A stretch of 24,088 nucleotides of DNA from a virus, in IMG/VR virus record IMGVR_UViG_3300043570_002193, positions 1 to 24,088 of that record, one strand, 5' to 3'. Below, in pieces: positions 1 through 5,610 of the stretch; the first letter of the stretch is position 1, and every line of letters starts with the position of its first letter. The notes beneath the pieces are model-generated. The model was not told the origin of the DNA and searched no databases. It worked only from the letters and a program-made list of their open reading frames with translations. Made by a program: the position numbers and the translations under genes.

Positions 1-61
1 TGCAGAACTCTTGAGCCAGTGCATTGGTTGCTTTTTGCCAAGCGGCTAGTTTCTTATTCAT
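1..61 (-). CDS. Hypothetical phage protein, N-terminal fragment
   Basis: Only the first 20 codons lie in the window; the gene runs off the left edge. The visible N-terminus reads MNKKLAAWQKATNALAQEFC. The ATG lies at 59-61 and is preceded by GAGGGCGATG, a good ribosome binding site inside the end of the upstream gene, with which it overlaps by eight bases. This tight overlap fits translational coupling in the minus-strand early operon. No family can be recognised from this fragment. Confidence 0.6.
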   Translation of the reverse strand, partial: MNKKLAAWQKATNALAQEFC

Positions 62-236
62 CATCGCCCTCGTCAATTGTTAAATTACCTTTAAAACTAA
101 ACCCAGAAGCTCTTAAACAATTTTCAATCATTGAAAGCATGTCTTCTAAATTAGGAGCCTCTCTTGTAATTGCAGCCTCTCCAAAAGCATCCTTAATTGT
201 GATTGTGGTTTTATTCCTTAGCTCTGCCTCATTCAT
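54..236 (-). CDS. Hypothetical small acidic phage protein
   Basis: A 60-residue protein starting MNEAELRNK and ending in an acidic tail (DEGDDE). The start at 236 is chosen over an in-frame ATG at 251 because AGAGGG lies four bases upstream of it and because its ATGA overlaps the stop of the preceding gene. It overlaps the next gene downstream by eight bases. No domain is recognised; the protein is soluble with no membrane segment. It belongs to the run of small genes at the distal end of the early operon. Confidence 0.6.
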   Translation of the reverse strand: MNEAELRNKTTITIKDAFGEAAITREAPNLEDMLSMIENCLRASGFSFKGNLTIDEGDDE

Positions 237-400
237 GACACCCTCTTCCATTCATCACTAAGTTTCTTAGCATCTAGTTTTTTCTCACTGACCACATGCT
301 TTACTGGCTTACCCTCAATCTCATATTGAGCATTCGCAGTGAAGTAATGAACTGTTATTTTACGGCCTAGGTTGTCGATGTATTTCTCTGTTTTTTCCAT
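233..400 (-). CDS. Hypothetical 55-residue phage protein
   Basis: Starts MEKTEKYIDNLGRK at 400 and ends DEWKRVS, with the stop TGA sharing four bases (ATGA) with the next start. The protein is charged, lysine-rich and probably soluble. It is the first gene after the hairpin that follows ssb, so it is either read through from ssb or has its own promoter in 401-432, where no clear one is seen. Its function is unknown. The perfect coupling to the next gene is the main evidence that it is real. Confidence 0.6.
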   Translation of the reverse strand: MEKTEKYIDNLGRKITVHYFTANAQYEIEGKPVKHVVSEKKLDAKKLSDEWKRVS

Positions 401-432
401 AAATTATTTTACTTTAAAATAAACCCCAAGGA

Positions 433-463
433 AAACCCTAGATTCATCTCAATCTTAGGGTTT
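433..463 (-). terminator. Hairpin downstream of ssb, possible terminator
   Basis: On the minus strand AAACCCTA, a bulged A, then GATT pairs with AATC and TAGGGTTT around a six-base loop, giving 12 base pairs. A short T run (TTTT, then CCTTGGGGTTTATTTT) follows. It sits between the end of ssb and the next gene. The T run is interrupted, so termination may be partial. The stem is symmetrical enough to act on either strand. Confidence 0.45.
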
Positions 464-494
464 ATCCGAGGGTTTGGGCTTTGGAGCCTACGGG

Positions 495-923
495 CTAAAA
501 GGGCGGAGATTCTCCGTCATCTTCCTCAACATGATTAGACTCTGGCGCAAAACCGTTTCCTTTGTCTTGAGCATGTTGCGAGATTCCTTCTTCTCTTTCC
601 TTACCCTTAATAATATCAATCACGCTGGCAACAATCTTAACGCTAGGAACTTCAACACCTTCTTTGTTCTTGTAAGTGCCATATTCAAGCTCACCTTCTA
701 AATATACCTTACTTCCCTTGTCTAGGTATTGGCAAACTTTAACCAATGAACCCCAGCAAGAAATATTATGCCAAGATGTTTTTTCTTGCTTCTCACCGTT
801 GGCGTCTTTCCATTTCTTACTTGTGGCAAGTGAAAAATTGGCATAGTCTTTGCCGTTTTGAGTTTGACCAATAGCTGGCGCTTTTCCCAAAGTTCCCACT
901 AGAATTGTTTTTGATACTGACAC
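495..923 (-). CDS. ssb: Single-stranded DNA-binding protein (SSB)
   Basis: A 142-residue OB-fold SSB that coats single-stranded DNA during phage replication and recombination. The N-terminus MSVSKTILVGTLGKAP and the later FSLATSKKW, SWHNISCWG and GSKVYLEGELEYGTYKNKEG stretches are the classic strand order of bacterial SSBs. After about residue 110 comes a low-complexity linker. The last eight residues, DDGESPPF, form the acidic tip ending in PF that docks partner proteins. Length is typical for a phage SSB. It lies three bases downstream of ninB and in the same operon as an annealing protein and a helicase, which fits a recombination-dependent replication module. Confidence 0.93.
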   Translation of the reverse strand: MSVSKTILVGTLGKAPAIGQTQNGKDYANFSLATSKKWKDANGEKQEKTSWHNISCWGSLVKVCQYLDKGSKVYLEGELEYGTYKNKEGVEVPSVKIVASVIDIIKGKEREEGISQHAQDKGNGFAPESNHVEEDDGESPPF

Positions 924-926
924 TTC

Positions 927-1358
927 TTACTCCTTGAAATAATTGTTAATCTCTTGCAACTCATACGGCACTAGCTCATAATCCTCTAGTCCATAGAAAT
1001 TGCACATAAAATAAAGCTTCTCAATCAAAAGGTTCATGTCCTCTTGGCTGATAGTCTTTAAACTCTTTGGCAATAAACTTGTCTTGGTTTTAACGCAATA
1101 TCCCGCGCTAATCTTAGCCAAGTCACTCACCATTTCTTTATCAAATATCTCTCCATAACTCTTGCGAACATGCGGCACAAGCAAAGTGCAAAGCCTCCAA
1201 TAACCATTAAGGCTAGCCTGTGATTTACCTTTCTTTTCTTCTTTAAACTCCACCGAGAAATCCTTACCCATAGCCAGCATTGAGCAAAGAGTGTCGCTTA
1301 GTTGCTTTTGAAGCTGACCAAAGGTAGATTTGTTTTGGAAGTTGAAGAGGAGTTTCAT
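927..1358 (-). CDS. ninB: NinB-like recombination protein
   Basis: A 143-residue protein resembling lambda NinB (Orf), a recombination mediator that binds single-stranded DNA and helps load annealing protein onto SSB-coated DNA. Supporting features are the N-terminal region on a basic/aromatic pattern, the motif SLNGYWRLCTLLVPHVRKSYG around residues 50-70, and length close to lambda NinB. The start overlaps the stop of the preceding gene by four bases (ATGA), and ssb follows immediately. Its first 25 coding bases recur at 2084-2108 inside a chimeric ORF. The family call rests on remembered sequence pattern, not a search. Confidence 0.75.
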   Translation of the reverse strand: MKLLFNFQNKSTFGQLQKQLSDTLCSMLAMGKDFSVEFKEEKKGKSQASLNGYWRLCTLLVPHVRKSYGEIFDKEMVSDLAKISAGYCVKTKTSLLPKSLKTISQEDMNLLIEKLYFMCNFYGLEDYELVPYELQEINNYFKE

Positions 1359-1525
1359 TTTCTTAAATCTGTCAAAACAATAACTTTTCTATTTTTATCA
1401 AAAGAAAGCTTATCCTCTTTAACGCCTCTCAGATAGTAATAATCTTTGTCCATTTCTTCTTTAAACATAACCTCTATCTCCCCATCAAACTCTTGTAGCT
1501 TGGCTATTAGTTCTTTAACTTTCAT
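1355..1525 (-). CDS. Hypothetical 56-residue conserved-type phage protein
   Basis: Encodes MKVKELIAKLQEFDGEIEVM and onward, ending VIVLTDLRK. Short phage proteins of the type MKVKELIEKLQ-FDPD-EV are common; they have a helix then a beta hairpin and no assigned function. Both ends share four-base ATGA overlaps with neighbours, so it is translationally coupled to ninB downstream. Probably cytoplasmic. The reading frame and coupling are clear; the function is not. Confidence 0.7.
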   Translation of the reverse strand: MKVKELIAKLQEFDGEIEVMFKEEMDKDYYYLRGVKEDKLSFDKNRKVIVLTDLRK

Positions 1526-1695
1526 TTTTTCAATTCCTCTAATTGTCTAATTCTAGCTTGCAGTTCTTTAATTAATTTTATCGAATCGTTGGCATGTATT
1601 CTCCAAGCACCAATAAAATCAGAAAATTGATTACTTTTATCGTTTAGCGAATCATTTGTTTCTAATTCCTCGTTTATTCTTTCTTCTAATGTCAT
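1522..1695 (-). CDS. Hypothetical 57-residue protein with C-terminal coiled coil
   Basis: Starts MTLEERINEELETNDS at 1695, directly after the TAG stop of the upstream gene, with GGGGGAG of that gene's end acting as its ribosome binding site. The C-terminal half (IKLIKELQARIRQLEELKK) shows a heptad pattern typical of a short coiled coil. Its first five codons (MTLEE) are identical to those of the genes starting at 1818 and 2149, part of a repeated junction sequence. Function unknown. Confidence 0.65.
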   Translation of the reverse strand: MTLEERINEELETNDSLNDKSNQFSDFIGAWRIHANDSIKLIKELQARIRQLEELKK

Positions 1696-1818
1696 CTACT
1701 CCCCCTTTGTTAATTGTTCTAAAGCAGTTTCGGCAATCGCCCTAATTCTACCCTCTGACCACTCGGCAATTTCTACTAAAGCCTCCGTAGCTATTCTTAA
1801 TTTTTCTTCTAATGTCAT
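1696..1818 (-). CDS. Hypothetical 40-residue protein of a repeated junction module
   Basis: Encodes MTLEEKLRIATEALVEIAEW and ends EQLTKGE. It is preceded by AAGGGGGAGTAA, which is both the end of the upstream gene and its ribosome binding site. Its first 41 bases recur exactly at 2109-2149. The C-terminal TKGE is shared with the upstream DUF551-like gene (ending at 1819) and the annealing-protein gene (ending at 2150). The predicted protein is a single amphipathic helix. No function can be given. Confidence 0.6.
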   Translation of the reverse strand: MTLEEKLRIATEALVEIAEWSEGRIRAIAETALEQLTKGE

Positions 1819-2037
1819 TTACTCCCCCTTTGTTGTTGGTAATTCTGGTAATGGCATCCAATAAGTTGGGCAGATAATTTCGCTGTCTGATCTACACAAA
1901 AATACACACCAAGAGCCTTGACCATTCCAAGTTACCCAAGGACTTATGCTCCAGAAAGCTATTTTTATATTTAAACCGTCTGTGCATAAAATATCAGTTC
2001 CATCTTTCGGAGCTGTTTCAATTGGTTTCCATTTCAT
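1819..2037 (-). CDS. DUF551-like small phage protein
   Basis: A 72-residue protein with the N-terminal signature MKWKPIETAPKDGTDIL and a C-terminal YWMPLPELP, the two hallmark ends of the DUF551-like small proteins common in phages of Gram-negative bacteria; the function is unknown. Four tryptophans and four cysteines lie between. It is preceded by GGAGAAATAGT at 2038-2048, a plausible ribosome binding site. It ends with TKGE and a stop directly abutting the next ATG. Confidence 0.7.
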   Translation of the reverse strand: MKWKPIETAPKDGTDILCTDGLNIKIAFWSISPWVTWNGQGSWCVFLCRSDSEIICPTYWMPLPELPTTKGE

Positions 2038-2053
2038 ACTATTTCTCCGTACC

Positions 2054-2149
2054 TTATTTTTTAATTTCTAAAATAATTAAGTGGATTTGTTTTGGAAGTT
2101 GAAGAGGAAAAGCCTCCGTAGCTATTCTTAATTTTTCTTCTAATGTCAT
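2054..2149 (-). pseudogene. Chimeric 31-codon ORF made from two neighbouring gene starts
   Basis: The ORF reads MTLEEKLRIATEAFPLQLPK and then about 11 more residues. Its first 41 bases (2109-2149) equal the start of the 40-residue gene (1778-1818). The next 25 (2084-2108) equal the 5-prime end of ninB (1327-1351), read in a different frame from ninB. The two copies abut without extra bases. It follows the annealing-protein gene with the same stop-ATG junction as at 1696/1695. I read it as a recombination remnant, probably not functional, though it retains a ribosome binding site and could still be translated. Confidence 0.7.
2084..2149. repeat. Adjacent duplicated segments of ninB and of the 40-residue gene
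   Basis: Bases 2084-2108 repeat 1327-1351 exactly (25 bases) and 2109-2149 repeat 1778-1818 exactly (41 bases), both in the same orientation as their sources. The order in the copy is reversed relative to simple tandem duplication: the two source segments lie 426 bases apart, with two complete genes between them. Confidence 0.85.
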
Positions 2150-2914
2150 CTACTCCCCTTTTGTTAATTCCGCCTTCATCGCATCCTTAGCTTGAATCAG
2201 CAAGTCATGCAATGTTGGTTCGTATTTTTTAAGTTTGTTTACAATAGCCACGTTCTTTTTATCCAGCCAAGCAGCTTGCAGCTCTTCAATGCCTCCACAG
2301 TTCTCAATGATGGTTTTAAGGCCTGCAAAGTCGTCTTGATTCATTTTCTTTTGCATCTCTTTCATGTCTTCACCGTTGGCAAGGTCTCCGTCTGGCGAGA
2401 ATCCAAAAGAACCTTTAGCTTTTTTAGGCTTTTCAACTTCTTCACCTTCTGGCAAATCTTCGCCAGCATAAATGTAAAGCCCAATTCCAAACATGGCTAT
2501 GTTCTTCACTAAGCAACGCATGATTGTTTTATTGATGTCAAACATTGTGGCGGCTTCAACAGTCTTTTTGGTTGGTGGGGCATCATTCCAGCCTTTAACG
2601 AAATATTCTTGCACTACATCTTTCATTGCTTTGTTTGATCCATCCATTACTGGCAACCACATTCTTTTGGTTTTGAAGCCAGCTCTAATTTCTGTCCAAA
2701 CTAAATAGCCAGTGTTTGGGTCAAACTGATATGGCAAACCGTTAAATTCTAGAATATTGTACTCCCATTCTGGGTAAGCCTTTTCCATTTCCGAAACAGC
2801 AAAAGCCCAGCTCAAGTAAGTTAATTCAGTTTTCCCTGATTTTTTTTTCTCTACTTTATCATTTACGTTTAATTTCAGTAATTCTTCAAACTTACTTATC
2901 TTTTCTTTTGTCAT
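2150..2914 (-). CDS. Probable single-strand annealing protein (Sak3/DUF1071 type)
   Basis: A 254-residue protein. Residues 27-60 (TELTYLSWAFAVSEMEKAYP, then EWEYNI) match the opening of DUF1071/Sak3 annealing proteins, followed by a beta-rich region with GYLVWTEIRAGFKTKRMWLPVMDGSNKAM and the helix DINKTIMRCLVKNIAMFGIGLYIYAGEDLP at about 128-157. These proteins anneal complementary single strands coated by SSB. The C-terminal 90 residues are a charged linker and helical tail. Its place in one operon with ninB and ssb supports a recombination role. No partner exonuclease is seen in the window. It ends with TKGE and TAG directly before the chimeric ORF. Confidence 0.65.
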   Translation of the reverse strand: MTKEKISKFEELLKLNVNDKVEKKKSGKTELTYLSWAFAVSEMEKAYPEWEYNILEFNGLPYQFDPNTGYLVWTEIRAGFKTKRMWLPVMDGSNKAMKDVVQEYFVKGWNDAPPTKKTVEAATMFDINKTIMRCLVKNIAMFGIGLYIYAGEDLPEGEEVEKPKKAKGSFGFSPDGDLANGEDMKEMQKKMNQDDFAGLKTIIENCGGIEELQAAWLDKKNVAIVNKLKKYEPTLHDLLIQAKDAMKAELTKGE

Positions 2915-2917
2915 GTT

Positions 2918-2977
2918 TTACCTATTCATTAATTTGACTTGCCCAATACCAATAATATTCCCGTGAATCTCTCTCAT
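2918..2977 (-). CDS. Possible 19-residue coupled peptide
   Basis: ATG at 2977 overlaps the stop of the preceding gene (ATGA) and encodes MREIHGNIIGIGQVKLMNR, ending two bases before the annealing-protein start. A second ATG at 2981 opens another frame of equal length (MDERDSREYYWYWASQINE). The spacing suggests that translation of one of them carries ribosomes to the annealing-protein gene. Too short to be sure it is a protein. Confidence 0.25.
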   Translation of the reverse strand: MREIHGNIIGIGQVKLMNR

Positions 2978-3156
2978 CCATGCACAACCTCCGCTCTAAA
3001 TTTAACCTTATCGTCCTTATTCCATCTAAGCTCACTATCATCACCTCTTAAAAGCCTGATTGCATTTGTTTTAGCTTCTAGGTCGGTTTCTGCCTTAACC
3101 TCCACAACTTCGTAGTGTTCGGTGATTTTAGTAACTAGGATTTTATACTTTGGCAT
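2974..3156 (-). CDS. Hypothetical 60-residue phage protein
   Basis: Encodes MPKYKILVTKITEHYEVVEV and ends AEVVHG. The alternating hydrophobic pattern of the first 20 residues and the following AETDLEAKTNAIRLL helix suggest a small beta-alpha-beta fold, as in many short phage proteins of unknown role. It begins three bases after the upstream stop. No catalytic or metal-binding motif is visible. Confidence 0.65.
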   Translation of the reverse strand: MPKYKILVTKITEHYEVVEVKAETDLEAKTNAIRLLRGDDSELRWNKDDKVKFRAEVVHG

Positions 3157-3159
3157 TTT

Positions 3160-3420
3160 TTACCCTGCGTTATAAGAAGCTAAAATAACTCCCTTTTTTT
3201 GATTAATATTTGCTTGCCCTATTTCTTCGACCTTTACAAATTCAGGAGAGCTAGCCCAAGATCCTCGATCCTGTTCCCAATAATATTGACTATGATTACG
3301 GCCCCACGATGTCTGAGGGTGAATACTCTTGGCCTCCTCTGAATCTTCCGCGCATACAATTGCCGAATCGAAAGTATCATAATTATTATTCTGAGCTTGG
3401 GATATTAAAAATAATCTCAT
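3160..3420 (-). CDS. Conserved hypothetical phage protein ending in ASYNAG
   Basis: An 86-residue protein with the pattern MRLFLISQAQNNNYDTFDSA, a helix AEDSEEAKSIHP, a tryptophan-rich WGRNHSQYYWEQDRGSWAS and the C-terminus KGVILASYNAG. This overall pattern (start on LISQ-NNYDT-DSA, W in the middle, end on VI-ASFNAG) recurs in a widespread phage family of unknown function. The start shares one base with the upstream stop (TAATG), indicating coupling. Confidence 0.7.
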   Translation of the reverse strand: MRLFLISQAQNNNYDTFDSAIVCAEDSEEAKSIHPQTSWGRNHSQYYWEQDRGSWASSPEFVKVEEIGQANINQKKGVILASYNAG

Positions 3421-3629
3421 TAATCCCTCGCTAATTCTCTTGCAGAAACTCCGCTATCAAAGCTATCTGCTAATTTTTCAGCATTATTGGCAATTTCTTC
3501 CTGAGCTTCGTCATCAAAATCATTTATGTATTCTCTAAGTTCTGAAGCAGCTTCTGAAAAATCTTGAGCTGATTCTTTAAGGTAAAGTGCTTTGATTTGT
3601 GCTTTTATGTTTGCGATTTCTGTTTTCAT
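3420..3629 (-). CDS. Hypothetical acidic helical protein
   Basis: A 69-residue protein starting MKTEIANIKAQIKALYLKES. I chose the ATG at 3629 because GAGGGG lies five bases upstream; the longer frame to 3662 lacks such a site. The protein is strongly acidic and almost entirely predicted helix (SEAASELREYINDFDDEAQEEIANNAEKLADSF). The character resembles small DNA mimics or regulators, but no family is recognised. Confidence 0.6.
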   Translation of the reverse strand: MKTEIANIKAQIKALYLKESAQDFSEAASELREYINDFDDEAQEEIANNAEKLADSFDSGVSARELARD

Positions 3630-3695
3630 TTTTCCCCTCGTTTGTTGTTGTTCGATAGACACACTTTAAACACACGTTTTATAATACGCAATAGC

Positions 3696-3872
3696 CTATT
3701 TAACATTTATTTTACGAATCAGCCAATGCAAGCCGTTGTAGTCGTAACAGGTGAATTCAATCTTAAAAATGCCGTAATCTTTAATTTCTTTTGAGATTAA
3801 TTTTCCGAAGAGTTTTAGTTTTAGCTTTTTGAGGAAGGGTGTGTTTACAATGTATATACTTTGTGCATTCAT
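3696..3872 (-). CDS. Hypothetical basic 58-residue protein
   Basis: Encodes MNAQSIYIVNTPFLKKLKLK and ends WLIRKINVK. It is lysine-rich with a likely mixed beta/alpha fold. The start at 3872 shares ATGA with the stop of the zinc-ribbon gene, the usual junction in this operon. A gap of 66 bases separates it from the next gene and includes GTTTAAAGTGTGTCTATCG on the minus strand, with no clear promoter. Function unknown. Confidence 0.6.
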   Translation of the reverse strand: MNAQSIYIVNTPFLKKLKLKLFGKLISKEIKDYGIFKIEFTCYDYNGLHWLIRKINVK

Positions 3873-4066
3873 AGTATGTTTTGCCCTGTTTTAATTACTT
3901 TCCCAATTTCGCCACACTTACATTCCATTTTCTTCATTAAGGCACTGACTGGATAAACCCCAATCCACCTATTAAAGCAGGAAAGGCATATTAACTCACT
4001 AACTTCGTGCGGTTGATTAGCTTCTCTTTCTTCTAATATTTTGGTGAAGTCGATTACTTCTGACAT
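3869..4066 (-). CDS. Small zinc-ribbon-like protein
   Basis: A 65-residue protein with two cysteine pairs, CLSC at about 27-30 and CKCG at about 49-52, spaced by 18 residues as in zinc ribbons. The rest is short helix (MSEVIDFTKILEEREANQPH) and a beta end. The cysteine pairs suggest one bound zinc and possibly nucleic-acid or protein contact. It overlaps the phosphoesterase gene by 13 bases, so it may act with it. No specific family is recognised. Confidence 0.65.
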   Translation of the reverse strand: MSEVIDFTKILEEREANQPHEVSELICLSCFNRWIGVYPVSALMKKMECKCGEIGKVIKTGQNIL

Positions 4067-4545
4067 AGTTTTTGTAATTCTTCATAAGCAACAGGCGTTA
4101 AATTGCACTGCTCTGCCGAAACATTAATATAGCGATTATCCTCTAATTTCTTGGAATGTAAATGACCGTGAATATTATGAGTGTAGCGCTTTTCTAATTG
4201 TGAAGGATGAACTGGAATATGGCTTAGAATTTTACCATCAAACTCAACCACTCCACAAACCCTAGTAAAATATTTAAGATAATCTGCCGCTGGATACATA
4301 TCATGGTTGCCAAGCACTAATCGCTTAGTTCCATTTAACCTAGCAGCCAGTTCTAAATTACTCTTACCAAAGCAAAAATCACCAAGCACCCAAACTGAAT
4401 CCTTCTTGGTCACGGCATTATTCCACCGCTTTATGATTTCCTCGTTATGCTCTTCAATAGTCGCAAAAGGACGATGCTCTTTTTCAAACTCAATCACCTT
4501 CTTGTGACCTAAGTGCAGGTCAGAAATAAAAAATGTATGGCTCAT
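4054..4545 (-). CDS. Calcineurin-like metallophosphoesterase
   Basis: A 163-residue single-domain phosphoesterase. All metal-site motifs are present in order: DLHLGH (D9, H11), GDF (D56), GNHD (79-82), SHIPVHP (H109) and GHLH (127-130). It is therefore expected to bind two metal ions and hydrolyse a phosphoester. Family members of this size act on nucleotides, nucleic acids or small phosphates, and the substrate cannot be read from the sequence. It is coupled at both ends in the early operon (ATGA with the gene upstream, 13-base overlap downstream), so it is probably expressed early, perhaps for nucleotide metabolism or to counter a host signal. Confidence 0.9.
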   Translation of the reverse strand: MSHTFFISDLHLGHKKVIEFEKEHRPFATIEEHNEEIIKRWNNAVTKKDSVWVLGDFCFGKSNLELAARLNGTKRLVLGNHDMYPAADYLKYFTRVCGVVEFDGKILSHIPVHPSQLEKRYTHNIHGHLHSKKLEDNRYINVSAEQCNLTPVAYEELQKLCQK

Positions 4546-4721
4546 TCCTTCCCCTCCTTAATAATTAACTCCATTTTCTCAAAATTCCCCGCCAGTATCA
4601 AAGCCTCATATTGCTCAAGGCTATCAAAATAGCGTAGGAAAATGTCTCGGTTAGTTCGGTAGAATTTAGCTTTGCTTGCTCGCTCTACTGTGCGGTCTAG
4701 TAGATCTTTAATGTGTATCAT
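4542..4721 (-). CDS. Hypothetical 59-residue helical protein
   Basis: Encodes MIHIKDLLDRTVERASKAKF and ends ELIIKEGKE. The end of the gene carries AAGGAGGGGAAGGA, a very strong ribosome binding site for the phosphoesterase whose ATG overlaps its stop. It is predicted to be two or three helices. It may mainly couple translation to the phosphoesterase. No known family. Confidence 0.65.
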   Translation of the reverse strand: MIHIKDLLDRTVERASKAKFYRTNRDIFLRYFDSLEQYEALILAGNFEKMELIIKEGKE

Positions 4722-4722
4722 C

Positions 4723-5184
4723 TTATCTAAAATTTAAAGTTTTTGAAAGCTCATAATCAATTACCTTTGGATTCCAAACAAATTCACCGTCAAGCACATA
4801 GCTAAATAGCTCATTACCACCACCCAAATACTCTAAAAACTTATCTTGCTCTGCTTGCCTTTTAAGTTGTTTGTATTTTTTCCACTTAAAGCAGCCACCA
4901 GCAATATTCGTAGCATGAAGTCCGCAATATCCTATTTGCTCTGGTGATTTTATGAATTTTTGAAACTCTTTTGGAATTAGAATTCTTTTGGTTAGGATGG
5001 AGCAGAAAGCATGTTTGTTAATCTGCCCATAAAAGCCACCTCTCAAGTGAATTCCAGTAATTAGGCCTTTATCAGTTTTAAAACCTCTAAATCTTGCCTC
5101 GTTGCCTTGAATAAAACCGCCATGCTTCTCGTAAATATCTTGGATTTCTTTTGAAACGTAAGCAAATTCAATATCGTAAGCCAT
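4723..5184 (-). CDS. Hypothetical 153-residue phage protein
   Basis: Not recognised. It starts MAYDIEFAYVSKEIQDIYEK and contains glycine-rich and aromatic stretches (GGFIQGNEARFRGF, GIHLRGGFYGQINKHAF, GYCGLHATNIAGGCFKW). Such Gly/aromatic-rich central regions suggest a compact beta-rich fold. No transmembrane segment or signal peptide is seen. The start shares TAATG with the stop of the gene upstream, and the two unknown proteins are probably co-translated and may function together. Confidence 0.7.
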   Translation of the reverse strand: MAYDIEFAYVSKEIQDIYEKHGGFIQGNEARFRGFKTDKGLITGIHLRGGFYGQINKHAFCSILTKRILIPKEFQKFIKSPEQIGYCGLHATNIAGGCFKWKKYKQLKRQAEQDKFLEYLGGGNELFSYVLDGEFVWNPKVIDYELSKTLNFR

Positions 5185-5594
5185 TATTTCCCCTCCAATT
5201 CATCAACCCAATTTAAAAAACCCAAAATAAATGGGGTTCTGTTGCATCCATCTGCCCAGTCGCAAAATCCAACAAAATTATTCTTGTAATTAAAAGAAAC
5301 CCCCTCTCTATCAGAAAAGTAGGAGCCAGAAACTCTAAGAAATATTCCATCCTTATTTTTCTTGATCTTGTCTTTAACTTTTAGCCGACCAACCATTGAA
5401 TAACTTTCATCAGCAAGAAGCTTATCAATCTCCTTTTGGATTAAAGCTGACAATCTTTCAAAATTAGAAATTGGCATTTTTGAAAATAGAAAATCGTCTC
5501 CAACATAACTTCTGCACAAACTAGAGGCAATAGATTCATGCGATCTACTAATGATCTCCTCTCTTCTTGGTCTTAATTCATTTGTTATAAACAT
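5184..5594 (-). CDS. Hypothetical 136-residue phage protein
   Basis: Not recognised. The N-terminus MFITNELRPRREEIISRSHE is basic and helical; the middle (KEIDKLLADESYSMVGRLKVKDKIKK) is charged; the C-terminus is rich in Phe, Asn and Trp (FNYKNNFVGFCDWADGCNRT). A GGAGGGAG site lies just upstream of the start. It lies immediately downstream of the helicase gene, so a link with replication is possible but unproven. Confidence 0.7.
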   Translation of the reverse strand: MFITNELRPRREEIISRSHESIASSLCRSYVGDDFLFSKMPISNFERLSALIQKEIDKLLADESYSMVGRLKVKDKIKKNKDGIFLRVSGSYFSDREGVSFNYKNNFVGFCDWADGCNRTPFILGFLNWVDELEGK

Positions 5595-5610
5595 TCTCCC
5601 TCCTTAAAAA

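Noticed and set aside
2192-2708. Two plus-strand frames opposite the annealing-protein gene
   Set aside because: Hydrophobic, low-complexity antisense shadows with no start signal; the minus-strand gene has clear domain-like composition.
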